In this document: piece by piece, positions 15,811 to 24,019 of the stretch
How the letters are laid out: every line of letters begins with the position of its first letter
How positions within the stretch are numbered: the stretch's first letter is position 1
From: CAVXFB01 sp963760935
GTDB lineage: Bacteria > Planctomycetota > Planctomycetia > Pirellulales > Thermoguttaceae
Direction of reading: 5' to 3'
Length of the DNA stretch: 64,000 bases
Assembly: GCA_963760935.1 (NCBI GenBank)
Contig: CAVXFB010000003.1
Coordinates: forward strand, 558,001-622,000
The notes under the pieces: generated by a model
What the model was told of the DNA's origin: nothing
Seen by the model: the letters and a program-made list of their open reading frames with translations, nothing else
Databases searched by the model: none
Position numbers and translations under genes: made by a program

Positions 15811-17277
15811 CTAGAACCTGTAATCCAATCCAAAGTTCATGCCCTGCGCCCAGAAGTCGGTGGTGCAGAAGTTGAACTGAGGCGCCGGGACGCCGCTGGG
15901 CGTTTCACCGGGAAACTGCGTGGGATTTACGTTCCTGTCGAGGTGGTCGCCCGGTCTGGCGACTTGGCTGAGATACAGGAACGTGTACCCGAACGTTGCC
16001 CTCAACTGACAAGTGAGATCATAGCCGATTGTGGCGCCGAACTCGGGAATGACCGCGAGATTGGTGCGACCGTGATCGCCAGTGTTCGTCGGCAGGGCGA
16101 ACAGACCGCCAGTGGCCGTCACCGGAGTCTCGCCGGGCACCGTTGTCACCGTAGATCCGTTGATCGATACGTGCGATTGCATGCTACCCAAGGCGAGCTT
16201 GGTCAGCAGTTCCAACGTCCAGCGGTCATGGCGACTCCGTGTGGCAAAGCCAAGTTCGATGCCGTGGAACTCGTTCGTAGCGGCGAACGTGTCTGCGACA
16301 TCTTGCATGGTCCCTTCGCGGATGTCTCCCACCGGGCTAAGAAAAGTGCTGGACTGCGCGATATTGAGGGTTTCGTTGAAGCGGGCATAGCGATAACCGA
16401 TGAGGAAATCCAGGTGCTCGCAACACTGTTCGATCAGGCACTGGCGGAAAAGGACGTCCGCGGAATGGAGTTCGTTGGAGAAATCGACGTATGCCGAACC
16501 CGACTTCTCGCTCGGATAGGCAACGAGAATCGAGTCTTCGGCAGCGGTCTGGGTATTGTAGAACGGTATGGCAAGGATCGGGTCTCCAGGGCTGCTTTGG
16601 TCGAAGTTCACTGACTTGCTGCCGAGGAACAGATAGGTGGCCTCGATGGCCGTGCCCTGGCATTCATCAAACCAAAAGCCGACGTTGAAGCGGCCGCCGG
16701 AGCGGACCCCCAGTTCGACGCTGTCGCCGCCAAAGAGCGTTCTTGTGCCTGATTGGCCGAGTACGCCGGCAGTCGATGTGGTGCTCGACAGTGGCCCGGT
16801 GGTTACCAACGGCGGCAGGCTGGCTGCCTTGCCCCACCACATCAGGTACTCGGCTCGGACCCAGAGTCGATCGGGCGACGAGCACCCGAACTCGCACGGA
16901 TTATCACAACCTGTGCTGCACCCGCAATCGCCACACTCGCCGTCGCCATACGCGACGGTCTGGTCCGGCACGCCGTTTGGTTCGCCAACGGCTCCGGAGT
17001 AGTCGGATTGATCGGTCGTCTGAGCGCGATCGACCGCGGGGGATACGTTTTGTGCCACGCGCAACTCCCTGCCAACGCTGGCATCGGTGTAACGCGATGG
17101 TGACCGGCGCATGGATGCCATGCGCTGGCCAGGCGCGGCTTGCCAAGGAGCCCGCTGGCCCACATCGGACTGAGCTGCGGCGTGGGAAGATGCTAAGGCG
17201 GCGCAAATAGACATTATTGCGCAAACAATAACAGCACGTCGGTGCAGACTGAACGCAAGAATGAGGTTGACTAACAT
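15811..17277 (-). CDS. BBP7-family outer-membrane beta-barrel protein
   Basis: A 488-residue protein with an N-terminal signal region (VIVCAIMSICAALASSHAAAQ). A linker and a short Cys-rich patch (CGDCGCSTGCDNPCEFGC, around residues 115-132) precede the BBP7 domain starting WVRAEYLMWWGK. Alternating beta strands (GGRFNVGFWFDE, TAIEATYLFLGSK, LDFLIGYRYARFNE, QLRATFGYTFLYLS) end in the outer-membrane C-terminal motif GMNFGLDYRF with terminal Phe. The family is planctomycete-specific and abundant in the outer membrane; it may act as a porin. It converges with the upstream exoprotein gene, 76 bases between stops. The Cys cluster could bind metal or form disulfides; this is a guess. Confidence 0.85.
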   Translation of the reverse strand: MLVNLILAFSLHRRAVIVCAIMSICAALASSHAAAQSDVGQRAPWQAAPGQRMASMRRSPSRYTDASVGRELRVAQNVSPAVDRAQTTDQSDYSGAVGEPNGVPDQTVAYGDGECGDCGCSTGCDNPCEFGCSSPDRLWVRAEYLMWWGKAASLPPLVTTGPLSSTTSTAGVLGQSGTRTLFGGDSVELGVRSGGRFNVGFWFDECQGTAIEATYLFLGSKSVNFDQSSPGDPILAIPFYNTQTAAEDSILVAYPSEKSGSAYVDFSNELHSADVLFRQCLIEQCCEHLDFLIGYRYARFNETLNIAQSSTFLSPVGDIREGTMQDVADTFAATNEFHGIELGFATRSRHDRWTLELLTKLALGSMQSHVSINGSTVTTVPGETPVTATGGLFALPTNTGDHGRTNLAVIPEFGATIGYDLTCQLRATFGYTFLYLSQVARPGDHLDRNVNPTQFPGETPSGVPAPQFNFCTTDFWAQGMNFGLDYRF

Positions 17278-17498
17278 GACCTCGACCCCCCACGATGAGA
17301 CTTTAATCCGAAAAGAGGCGCTGGCAAAGTTATCGGCACCGTTAATGTTTGCCCTTTACGCCCTTTCTCTTTTTGTCGAAGGTTTTTGTCCCCCTGCTTG
17401 CCTCGCTTGCCGGCGGCCCGTACATTCCAATAGTCGATCGTGTTGGCGGCCTGGGTGCAACGACGCATCGGCCATATTCATCCCATTGGAAAGAATCG

Positions 17499-17990
17499 AT
17501 GAGAGAAAAAGTCAGGCTCTTGTTCCTATGTACCGGCAATTCATGCCGGAGCCAGATGGCTGAAGGGTTTGCCCGACAGTTGAAGAGCGACGCGATTGAG
17601 CCCTATTCCGCCGGGATCGAGACTCATGGTTTGAATCCCGACGCCGTGCGAGTCATGGCCGAGGCTGGCGTTGACATATCGGGTCAACACTCGAAACATG
17701 TCGGCGAGCTAACAGGCCTCGATTTTGATTACGTGGTCACGGTGTGCGACAGTGCGAGCGCAAATTGCCCGGTCTTTCCGGGCAAGGCGACGATTGTCCA
17801 CGCCCCTTTTGACGATCCACCACGGTTGGCTGCTGGCGCGGGCACGGAAAACGAGCGTTTGGCGCCCTACCGGCGCGTTCGCGACGAAATCAAGGCGTTT
17901 GTGGAACAGTTGCCGGATTCGCTTACTGCGAGTCGGCAGGCGGGGACGGCATCGGGGTGCATTTCGCCAACTGCTCGGCCCGCACGCTAG
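17499..17990 (+). CDS. arsC: Arsenate reductase ArsC, low-molecular-weight phosphatase type
   Basis: A 163-residue protein that reduces arsenate to arsenite through three cysteines and thioredoxin. The P-loop CTGNSCRSQMAEG (Cys11, Arg17) sits at the N-terminus. The resolving pair is Cys83 and Cys90 (TVCDSASANCPVFPG), and the general-acid Asp lies in HAPFDDPP near 105. This is the thioredoxin-coupled class, not the glutaredoxin class. The start at 17499 places the motif correctly and has GGAAAG upstream. No arsR, arsB or acr3 adjoins it, so it is a stand-alone gene. The last ~20 residues (SRQAGTASGCISPTARPAR) look like a non-conserved tail. A weak hairpin (17990-18016) follows the stop. Confidence 0.93.
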   Translation: MREKVRLLFLCTGNSCRSQMAEGFARQLKSDAIEPYSAGIETHGLNPDAVRVMAEAGVDISGQHSKHVGELTGLDFDYVVTVCDSASANCPVFPGKATIVHAPFDDPPRLAAGAGTENERLAPYRRVRDEIKAFVEQLPDSLTASRQAGTASGCISPTARPAR

Positions 17991-18033
17991 GCCGCTGCCA
18001 AGCGGTATGAGCGGCCAATTTGCAGACACGCGC

Positions 18034-18558
18034 TCAGGTGCGCTCAGACTCGAAATCGTCCGACACTTCCGCGTGTGCGGCAGTCCGCTCAACGGGTCGC
18101 TTGGCCTTTTTGCTCGGCGCCGGCGAGGCCTTCTTTTCGCTGTCCTGCTGGACAAGTCCGTCCTTGATAAACTCCTCGACCTTTTCGACACTCTGACCGC
18201 CGACGAGCTCATTGCGTACCCAGCCCTTTGGCGTCTTGCGGAACATGAGCAGTTGCGGTATCGGGCCTCCGCCGATCAGCTTCTGGGCAAGTTCCTTGTC
18301 GCGATCGGGGTTGACCATGGCGAAGGCCACCTTCCTCAATAGCCCGCGCTCGCGAACGCGCGGCAAGATCGTTTTCTTCATAACTTGGCAGGGCGGGCAC
18401 CAGTCGGTGCTCACCATGACAACCATCGGCTTGCCGGTTTCGGCCATTGTCTTGCGGGCGGCTGCATAGGTTTCGGCCGCTTCCGGGGCCGGGGCAGCGG
18501 GTGCTTCGGTGGCCAACAGGGCAGCTTGAACGATAGTTGCCAACAGGATGGATGTCAT
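18034..18558 (-). CDS. Secreted thioredoxin-like protein
   Basis: A 174-residue protein. A signal-like N-terminus (MTSILLATIVQAALLA) is followed by a thioredoxin fold with the active site STDWCPPCQVMKKTILP near residue 55. The cis-Pro strand is IPQLLMF near residue 105, and a lysine-rich tail (SEKKASPAPSKKAKRP) closes the protein. The ATG at 18558 has AAGGAAG about nine bases upstream; an upstream start at 18606 lacks such support. Probably a periplasmic thiol oxidoreductase. It is convergent with arsC, so not its operon partner, although thioredoxin-type ArsC does need a thiol donor. Confidence 0.82.
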   Translation of the reverse strand: MTSILLATIVQAALLATEAPAAPAPEAAETYAAARKTMAETGKPMVVMVSTDWCPPCQVMKKTILPRVRERGLLRKVAFAMVNPDRDKELAQKLIGGGPIPQLLMFRKTPKGWVRNELVGGQSVEKVEEFIKDGLVQQDSEKKASPAPSKKAKRPVERTAAHAEVSDDFESERT

Positions 18559-18987
18559 GCTGAGCTTCCTTCTTCCGTTTGAGAAATTGGCGGGAAAGCC
18601 GGTCAACTAACTGGCCGGGAGACTTGCTCCCGACTTTGCGCCAACAGAACCTATCCAAGCGCTGGCGCTGTAAACGACTGAAAAACCTAACTACCTTCCC
18701 ACGCGAGGACCGATCCAGTGTAACTGGAGAAAGTGAAATGACAAGTAGGCGCACGGGGAATTTACCTGATGAGCAACATGGGTATTTTTTCTAACCCCTC
18801 AGACCGATTCGATAAAGAAGAAGCCAGAGGGAAGCCTATGTGAAAATGGGACATATTGGTATCATAATACGCAAAATAGACATCGTGGGCAGAGGCTGAC
18901 CCGCGGCGTGTAATACCTTTGGAAAACGGCGACTCCGGCGCGCTCGGCCGATTGAGCCGGGTCGTGGCCGGACGATATAATCCGAAT
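18559..18987. other. Intergenic region between divergent genes
   Basis: About 430 bases with no supportable gene. The stretch around 18840-18885 is AT-rich. The only clear signal is a promoter for the rightward dehydrogenase gene at 18952-18981. Confidence 0.5.
18952..18981 (+). promoter_or_regulatory. Promoter predicting a leaderless mRNA
   Basis: TTGAGC (18952-18957), 18-base spacer and a perfect TATAAT (18976-18981). The ATG of the dehydrogenase follows only six bases after the -10, so transcription should start at or next to the start codon. Confidence 0.5.
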
Positions 18988-19998
18988 ATGAAACTGCGTG
19001 TTGGCTTGGTGGGCCTTGGGGAAGTGTGGCAAGTGCGGCATGCCGCCGCCCTGAGGGCGTTGGCCGACCGCTTCGAGGTTAGGGCGATTTGCGATCAGGT
19101 CCGTCATCGGGCGGAGCAGGCGGCGGGCGAGTTTCACGCGGAAGTCGTCGACGGCTACCACGTCCTGGCACAGCGAGAAGACATCGATGCCGTCCTGATC
19201 CTCTCGCCGCAGTGGTACGGGGCGCTGCCGATCCTGGCCGCGTGTGAGTCGGGCAAGGACGTTTATTGCGCCTCGGGCTTGGACTTGCAGCCAGACGAAG
19301 CCCAGCGAATCAAGCGGCGTGTCGAAGAGGCGGGCATTGCTTTTGTCGCCGAATTTCCCCGCCGCCAAGCACCAGCCACGCTACGTCTAAGGGAACTGAT
19401 TGCCAGTCGGCTCGGTGCCCCGCGGTTGCTGTTCTGCCATCAGCGATCGGTGGCCGACCCGGCGGGCGAAAATCGATCGGGGCAAGGTTCCCAGGATCCC
19501 TCATTTCGCCACATGATCGAACAGGTCGATTGGTGCCGGTACGTGGCCAATCAAGAGCCGACGGGCGTGACGGGCGTCGTCCATCGTACGGGCGACGGGG
19601 GAGCCGCCGACGATTATCAAATGATGAGCCTCGACTTCTCCGAGCGCGGCAAGCCGGGCACGGGGGCCATTGCTCAAATCAGTTGCGGTCGCTACGTTCC
19701 GCCGGGCTGGCAAGAGGCGATCAACTACCGCCCGCTGGCTGCTTTGCAAGTCTCATGTGCCCAGGGCATCGCCTTCGTCGATTTGCCCACGACGGTGGTA
19801 TGGTTCGACGAAGCGGGCCGGCACCAGGAATCGCTCGATAGCGAGCGGCCGGTCGGCGAGCAACTGCTGACGAACTTCTACCGTTCAGTCACAAGCTTGG
19901 TCCGTCGCACGTGCGACTTGGAAGACGCCTACCAGGCGATCTGCATCGTGCAAGCCGCTCGGCGAAGCCATCAGGAAGGGCGGCGGATCGATCTGTAG
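18988..19998 (+). CDS. Gfo/Idh/MocA family oxidoreductase
   Basis: A 336-residue NAD(P)-dependent dehydrogenase-like protein. The Rossmann start MKLRVGLVGLGEVWQVRHA is at the N-terminus. AVLILSPQWYGALPILAACESGKDVYCASGLDLQ corresponds to the region that usually carries EKP; here it reads DVYCASGLDL, so the catalytic Lys motif is degenerate. The C-terminal alpha/beta domain contains HMIEQVDWCRYV in place of a typical GxHxxD helix. The altered residues suggest a non-classical substrate or a non-catalytic member. An upstream open stretch to 18919 is ignored because homology starts at 18988. Substrate unknown. Confidence 0.82.
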   Translation: MKLRVGLVGLGEVWQVRHAAALRALADRFEVRAICDQVRHRAEQAAGEFHAEVVDGYHVLAQREDIDAVLILSPQWYGALPILAACESGKDVYCASGLDLQPDEAQRIKRRVEEAGIAFVAEFPRRQAPATLRLRELIASRLGAPRLLFCHQRSVADPAGENRSGQGSQDPSFRHMIEQVDWCRYVANQEPTGVTGVVHRTGDGGAADDYQMMSLDFSERGKPGTGAIAQISCGRYVPPGWQEAINYRPLAALQVSCAQGIAFVDLPTTVVWFDEAGRHQESLDSERPVGEQLLTNFYRSVTSLVRRTCDLEDAYQAICIVQAARRSHQEGRRIDL

Positions 19999-20001
19999 CG
20001 G

Positions 20002-20139
20002 TTTGGAGTGCGGCGATGCATCGCCGCTTTTCGCGGTGCGTAACCGACGTTCCCCGCCGTCGCGCCATCCTATGGGCAAAGCGGCAATCCAGTACCGCAT
20101 TTGAAATCAAAAAGCAGCGATGAATCGCCGCACTCCAAA
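20002..20139. repeat. REP-like doublet with 30-bp inverted arms
   Basis: Left arm 20002-20031 begins TTTGGAGTGCGGCGATGC; right arm 20109-20139 is its near-perfect inverse (ends GAATCGCCGCACTCCAAA). Each arm holds a GCGGCGAT...ATCGC(C/T)GC palindrome. The ~77-bp interior is unrelated. It fits neatly between two genes (ending 19998 and 20148), as expected of a palindromic extragenic or MITE-type element. No transposase is nearby. Confidence 0.8.
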
Positions 20140-20147
20140 GGGGCATC

Positions 20148-21014
20148 TCACGCAAAGACTTCAATCCCCTTGGGCGCCGGCGGTGGAAACTCGGTACCGC
20201 AGGAAAAGCACGCTGGCCGATCGCGCGGCGCCAATTTTCCGCAGCCTGGACATGCCAGCCGCGCCGGCCATGATCGATGGGCCAAATAGCCGAGATACGC
20301 CGGCAGACCAAACAACAGCACGAAGGTGGTCCAAACGCCTGTCCACGGAAGGCCATAACGGCGCTGTCGGCAATAGGTGAGCCAAGCGAGAGCTATGCTA
20401 ATGAGACTGGTGAGTACCAGTGCCTGCCACGCTCGCTGCAATGCCCAGCCGAGGACAGTGAAGTAATTGAGCGATGGGTCTTGTATCTTGTCCCAATATT
20501 TAAAGGCGAGAGCAACGAATATCGCACCCGGCGACGGGACGATCACGCTCGGAAACAGGGTGTCGTCAAGTGCTTTTCTTATGGCCGACCTAGGGGGCGA
20601 CCCAAGTGATGCGTCATGCTCGTGCCGAACAATTTTGCCGCCGGGCTGGATCCAATACAGATCCTCCCCGCTCTGAACCAGGGCCTTGTCGTCCGCGAGT
20701 TGAAACCACAGCATGTTGGAGTCTTTGACGTCCGCCGGAAGTGGAAAGACTTGCAGTTCTCGACCGCTGGGACTCAGAATTATGATTTGATCCGCCGTGC
20801 GAACCACAATTGTCGGCGCTGGCTTGGGTGCTGTGGACGGCTCTTGCTTGAGCGATTGCGGCTCATGCGATTCTATGGCGCATGCAATGTCCGCATGCTT
20901 GTACAGTGGCTTGGCCGTTCGTTCACGTAGATTGAGCTGCATCAAGCCGATGTCAGTCACAAGACAAGGGCAGTGCGCAGTAGGTCGACCCGGATGGGCG
21001 AGGATGTTCCTCAT
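20148..21014 (-). CDS. Membrane protein with C-terminal zinc ribbon (C-terminal half of a split gene)
   Basis: 288 codons as read. It has a beta-propeller-like soluble stretch (VRTADQIIILSPSGRELQVFPLP, WIQPGGKIVRHEHD), then hydrophobic segments (VIVPSPGAIFVALAF; ALVLTSLISIALAWLTY; TGVWTTFVLLFGLPAYLGYLAH). It ends with a zinc ribbon CPGC...CFSC. The first ~22 residues (MRNILAHPGRPTAHCPC) are non-conserved. The natural protein appears to join the upstream frame (20953-21579) through a one-base frameshift near 20970. Placed in the GntR-ABC operon, it is probably an accessory membrane component; function unknown. Confidence 0.7.
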   Translation of the reverse strand: MRNILAHPGRPTAHCPCLVTDIGLMQLNLRERTAKPLYKHADIACAIESHEPQSLKQEPSTAPKPAPTIVVRTADQIIILSPSGRELQVFPLPADVKDSNMLWFQLADDKALVQSGEDLYWIQPGGKIVRHEHDASLGSPPRSAIRKALDDTLFPSVIVPSPGAIFVALAFKYWDKIQDPSLNYFTVLGWALQRAWQALVLTSLISIALAWLTYCRQRRYGLPWTGVWTTFVLLFGLPAYLGYLAHRSWPARLACPGCGKLAPRDRPACFSCGTEFPPPAPKGIEVFA

Positions 21015-21579
21015 GCTCTCCTCCGCAGGGCAGATAGCAAATCATCTCGAAGATAGCCCAACGGCCGTGGACACGGAACTGATCTTCTTTGGGCGGCTCA
21101 TCTGGGCTGAAGCCGGTGCATCCGATGTAGCCGATCTTGCGGTTAGTCATCGAGTTATAGCCCACGAGATAGCCATGTCCGTGGGCGCTGCCATCTTGCA
21201 CGAAGTACCAAGCCTCATCCTGCTCACTCGCACCGTAGATTTGGGCAAGCCTAGCAGGCCAGCTCAGCGTTCGGTTGTAGTCGCTCTTGCCAGACGGCGC
21301 CGATATATCCATTGCGTCTGCGAAACCGGTAGCGTTGATTGCTGTACCGTCCAGGGTGAAGTATTCCGTGCGACCGTCGCGCAAGTAGGTGCGGACGATC
21401 GGCGTGCTGCTCTTCTCGATGACTCCCAGTTGTCTAAAGCGAACTTCGTCGGACGGCCGGACGGCGTCGTCGATAATGGCAATGCACAGCGTAGATGCGA
21501 TGCCCCAGGCTACGCCCGCACCGGCTGCTAAGATGATCGCCAAGACAAATGCTGAAAGTTGCTTGGGCCGTGATTGCAT
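20953..21579 (-). CDS. Membrane-anchored protein, N-terminal half of a split gene
   Basis: 208 codons. One N-terminal transmembrane segment (FVLAIILAAGAGVAWGIAST) is followed by an extracytoplasmic domain (TYLRDGRTEYFTLDGT, AWYFVQDGSAHGHGYLVGY, NRKIGYIGCTGFSPDEPP). It overlaps the next frame by 62 bases, and its last residues (SGSTYCALPLSCD) run into a stop where the other frame becomes conserved (DIGLMQLNLRERTAKPLY). An indel near 20970 would restore one ~480-residue protein. It lies downstream of the ABC permease. Confidence 0.7.
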   Translation of the reverse strand: MQSRPKQLSAFVLAIILAAGAGVAWGIASTLCIAIIDDAVRPSDEVRFRQLGVIEKSSTPIVRTYLRDGRTEYFTLDGTAINATGFADAMDISAPSGKSDYNRTLSWPARLAQIYGASEQDEAWYFVQDGSAHGHGYLVGYNSMTNRKIGYIGCTGFSPDEPPKEDQFRVHGRWAIFEMICYLPCGGEHEEHPRPSGSTYCALPLSCD

Positions 21580-21610
21580 GATTTCGCTCTCTGCCGGAAG
21601 TAGCCTTGGT

Positions 21611-22271
21611 CTACGAATAATCGCGCGTTCGCGCGACGAAGAAGATCCCGATCAACAATAGCGTGTTAGCTACGACGATTATTAACATCGCCCAAAACGG
21701 CCTTCCAAACTCAAGAGCCAAGGCAATCGGGAAGACGGTTGCCAGGGCGGCGGCTCCCAACGGCAGGAGGCGCAGACTTGTACCATCCCGCCGGCCGAAG
21801 ACCCGTCAGAAACGCGCCCAAGTAGAGGAGTGGCATGGTTATGTAGCAGAACCAACTTGGCGCGGTCATGGACCATTGAAACGGGCTGGCGTGGGTGCCC
21901 GGCGTGGCAGCCCAGAGCCCGTAAGCCACGATGGGCATCGCCGCGAGAACGAGGTAGCCGACGATTCCGACGAGCAACTTCACACCAATCAGCCACTGCC
22001 GCCGGGCGGGACGATGCAATAGAAACGGATACGTGCCGCCAATCGACTCGCCCAACGTTTGACGCAGTCCCAGGCCAATCGTCGCCGCCCCGGTAATGCA
22101 AATGAACAGCGGCAGAAACGCGTCCTGAACGAATGGCACAGCCATGCGTGATCGGCTGAATAACAGCCATGGATACACTTGGCTGACGACAAGATATACA
22201 AACGCTGCCAGGGCGAATAGCAGGATGGCCCGTGTCTCCCGAAATTCTTTGATCGCCATTGCTCTAAACAC
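21611..22271 (-). CDS. ABC transporter permease (frameshifted)
   Basis: A membrane permease with helices such as AILLFALAAFVYLVVSQVY, AFLPLFICITGAATIGLG, LLVGIVGYLVLAAMPIVAY and FCYITMPLLYLGAFLTGL. The initial frame ends at 21711 with a non-conserved tail. Shifting frame near 21790 gives GTSLRLLPLGAAALATVFPI, then a last hydrophobic helix (MLIIVVANTLLLIGIFFVA) ending at a TAG at 21611-21613. The restored protein is about 220 residues. Its start overlaps the end of the ATPase gene by eight bases, indicating translational coupling. Without the C-terminal helices the transporter would probably be inactive, so a sequence error is as likely as a true mutation. Confidence 0.78.
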
Positions 22272-23190
22272 TTTGCACCTCCTCTTCCGCGAAGAGCGGC
22301 AAGCTGCGGCGCGGGCCGCGGGTGTATTCGATGAAGGCGTCTTCCAGGTTGAAGTCGATCACCTCGACGCTGCGCGGCTTTAGCGAATCGAACAACAGGC
22401 GGTGCTCGCCGTTGTAGTCGACGATGACAAGCTCCAGGCGGTTGCCGAGCTGGCGGCTGTTGACCAGCCTCGGGCAGGGCGGAAGCTGCGGCGGATCGCC
22501 GTCGAACTCCAACAGCACCTTGCGGATAGATTCTTTGAAGTGATCGGTGGGGCAGTCGACCCGCAGCACGCCGTCGACCAGAATTCCGATTCGGTCGGCT
22601 ACGCGCTCGACGTCGCCGAGGATGTGCGAGCTGAAAAGAATCGTTCGGCCGCGACGCTGGATGATCTGGATGAGCGATTCCAAGAAGTCACGGCGGACCA
22701 CCGTGTCGAGGCCGAGCGTGGGGTCATCGAGAATGAGGACCTCAGGGTCGGTAGCTACGGCCAGGGCCAGGGCCACTTGTGCTTGCTGACCGCGCGATAG
22801 CCGCCGGATGCGGCGCTTCGGCGACAGCTCGAAGTGGTCGAGTATCTGCTCCAACAAGTGTTGATTCCAACGTTGGTAGAACGCCCGGGTGAAGTGGACC
22901 GCTTGACCGACCGTCATCCGGCGATATAGAGGATGCCCTTCGGCCAGATAGGCGATTCGGGCGCACGTTTCCGGCTGCAAGTGCATCGTGTCTTCGCCAA
23001 ATATCTCTGCGTGGCCATAGCTGGGATGGGCCATGCCCAGGAGCATTTTGATGGCGGTCGTCTTGCCGGCGCCATTGCGACCCAGCAGACCGTAGACGGT
23101 GCCTTGGGCGACGCGCAGATCGAGGCCGTCGACGGCGCAATAGCCGCCGTAGTACTTCGTCAGACGATGGGTTACGATGACGTCGGGCAT
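22264..23190 (-). CDS. ABC transporter ATP-binding protein
   Basis: A 308-residue ATPase with Walker A LLGRNGAGKTTAIKMLLG near residue 38, signature LSRGQQAQVALALA near 136, Walker B DPEVLILDDPTLGLD near 157 and the switch His in SSHILGDVERVADR. The ~80-residue C-terminal extension (LVNSRQLGNRLELVIVDYNG) is typical of YtrB/CcmA-like exporters. The ATG at 23190 is preferred over 23223 because MPDVIVTHRLTKYYG is the conserved start. Encoded between a YtrA-type GntR repressor and the permease, it is probably induced by an envelope-acting or antimicrobial compound; the substrate is not shown. Confidence 0.93.
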   Translation of the reverse strand: MPDVIVTHRLTKYYGGYCAVDGLDLRVAQGTVYGLLGRNGAGKTTAIKMLLGMAHPSYGHAEIFGEDTMHLQPETCARIAYLAEGHPLYRRMTVGQAVHFTRAFYQRWNQHLLEQILDHFELSPKRRIRRLSRGQQAQVALALAVATDPEVLILDDPTLGLDTVVRRDFLESLIQIIQRRGRTILFSSHILGDVERVADRIGILVDGVLRVDCPTDHFKESIRKVLLEFDGDPPQLPPCPRLVNSRQLGNRLELVIVDYNGEHRLLFDSLKPRSVEVIDFNLEDAFIEYTRGPRRSLPLFAEEEVQSV

Positions 23191-23203
23191 GGCGAGACCT
23201 TTC

Positions 23204-23261
23204 GTAGGGTGCGTGAAACGCACCGGTCAAATCACCCTGTGGTGCGTTGCACGCACCCTAC
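23204..23261. repeat. Extragenic inverted repeat (REP-like hairpin)
   Basis: Arms GTAGGGTGCGTGAAACGCAC (from 23204) and its inverse ending GCACGCACCCTAC at 23261. They are 21 bases each with one mismatch, around a 16-base loop. It lies between the regulator and ATPase genes of the operon, where a strong hairpin could attenuate or protect the mRNA. Confidence 0.75.
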
Positions 23262-23290
23262 TTTTTGCCACGGCACACGGAGTGTGCCTG

Positions 23291-23680
23291 CTACTTGTTG
23301 CACCATTGAAATTGCTTGGCTCGTTCGGCGACGAGCGACAGTACCTCGTCTTCGGAAAAACCTAGATGCACGGCCTCGGTCAGAAAACGATTGGCGGCGT
23401 CATTGAGGCGTTCTTTACGTACTTTTCGCGACAGGTCGTTGCCGGGCTGCGCGACGAACACGCCGAGCCCGGGCCGCGTGTTGAGGATTCCCTCGCGTTC
23501 CAAGTCGGAATAGACGCGTGCCACCGTGTTGGGATTGACCACCACGGACCGCGAAAGTTCGCGGACCGAGGGGAGGCGCTCGTCCGCCCGTAACTTACCC
23601 CGGGCGACGGCCTCGCGTATTTGTTGGGTCAATTGCCGGCAAATGGGCAACCGGCTCGATGGGTTGATGGAGAACTCCAC
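23291..23680 (-). CDS. GntR family regulator, YtrA subfamily
   Basis: A 129-residue regulator: winged helix with LPICRQLTQQIREAVARG, ERLPSVRELSRSVVVNPNTV (HTH) and VYSDLEREGILNTRPGLGVF, then the short YtrA-type C-terminus (AVHLGFSEDEVLSLVAERAKQ). I assign a GTG start at 23680 (VEFSINPSSRLPI) because GAGG lies five bases upstream. Upstream in-frame ATGs such as 23710 fall inside the promoter -10 and operator. It heads the ABC operon and probably represses it and itself through the palindrome at 23695-23717. Confidence 0.9.
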   Translation of the reverse strand: MEFSINPSSRLPICRQLTQQIREAVARGKLRADERLPSVRELSRSVVVNPNTVARVYSDLEREGILNTRPGLGVFVAQPGNDLSRKVRKERLNDAANRFLTEAVHLGFSEDEVLSLVAERAKQFQWCNK

Positions 23681-23694
23681 GGGCACCTCACTAA

Positions 23695-23717
23695 CTGTAC
23701 TATGTATCATAGTACAG
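23695..23717. promoter_or_regulatory. Palindromic operator of the GntR/YtrA regulator
   Basis: CTGTACTATG-TAT-CATAGTACAG: perfect ten-base arms around three bases. It covers the -10 box of the regulator's own promoter, the classic arrangement for autorepression. Confidence 0.85.
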
Positions 23718-23734
23718 ATGCGGCGTGGTGTCAA
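23706..23734 (-). promoter_or_regulatory. Sigma-70 promoter of the GntR-ABC operon
   Basis: On the minus strand: TTGACA (23734-23729), 17-base spacer, TATGAT (23711-23706). Predicted transcription start near 23699, 19 bases before the GTG at 23680. Confidence 0.8.
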
Positions 23735-24019
23735 GGCCAAAAGGGCGCAGGAACGAGTTTGCGGTGAAGGCTGGGGCTGGATAAGCTACTGGGGCGGAAT
23801 ACCGATTGCCATGTGGTCATAAGTCGAACGAGGATTTGAAGATGTCGAGCACGGAAGGCAATCGGGCCACGCTATACCCCGACGAATCCTTCAGGCCAGA
23901 TCAATTCCCGCATCGACCCGTCCCGGGCGCCGCTGGGGGCCAACCGACGCCGTGAGCCGTCCTCGCTCGACGGCCGCGCTGCCAGCGGGTATACTTTTCT
24001 GGAGAAAGAGCGCAATACT

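Noticed and set aside
17990..18016. GGCCGCT/AGCGGCC hairpin after arsC as a terminator
   Set aside because: The stem is real but only AATTT follows; too weak a T-run to list as a terminator.
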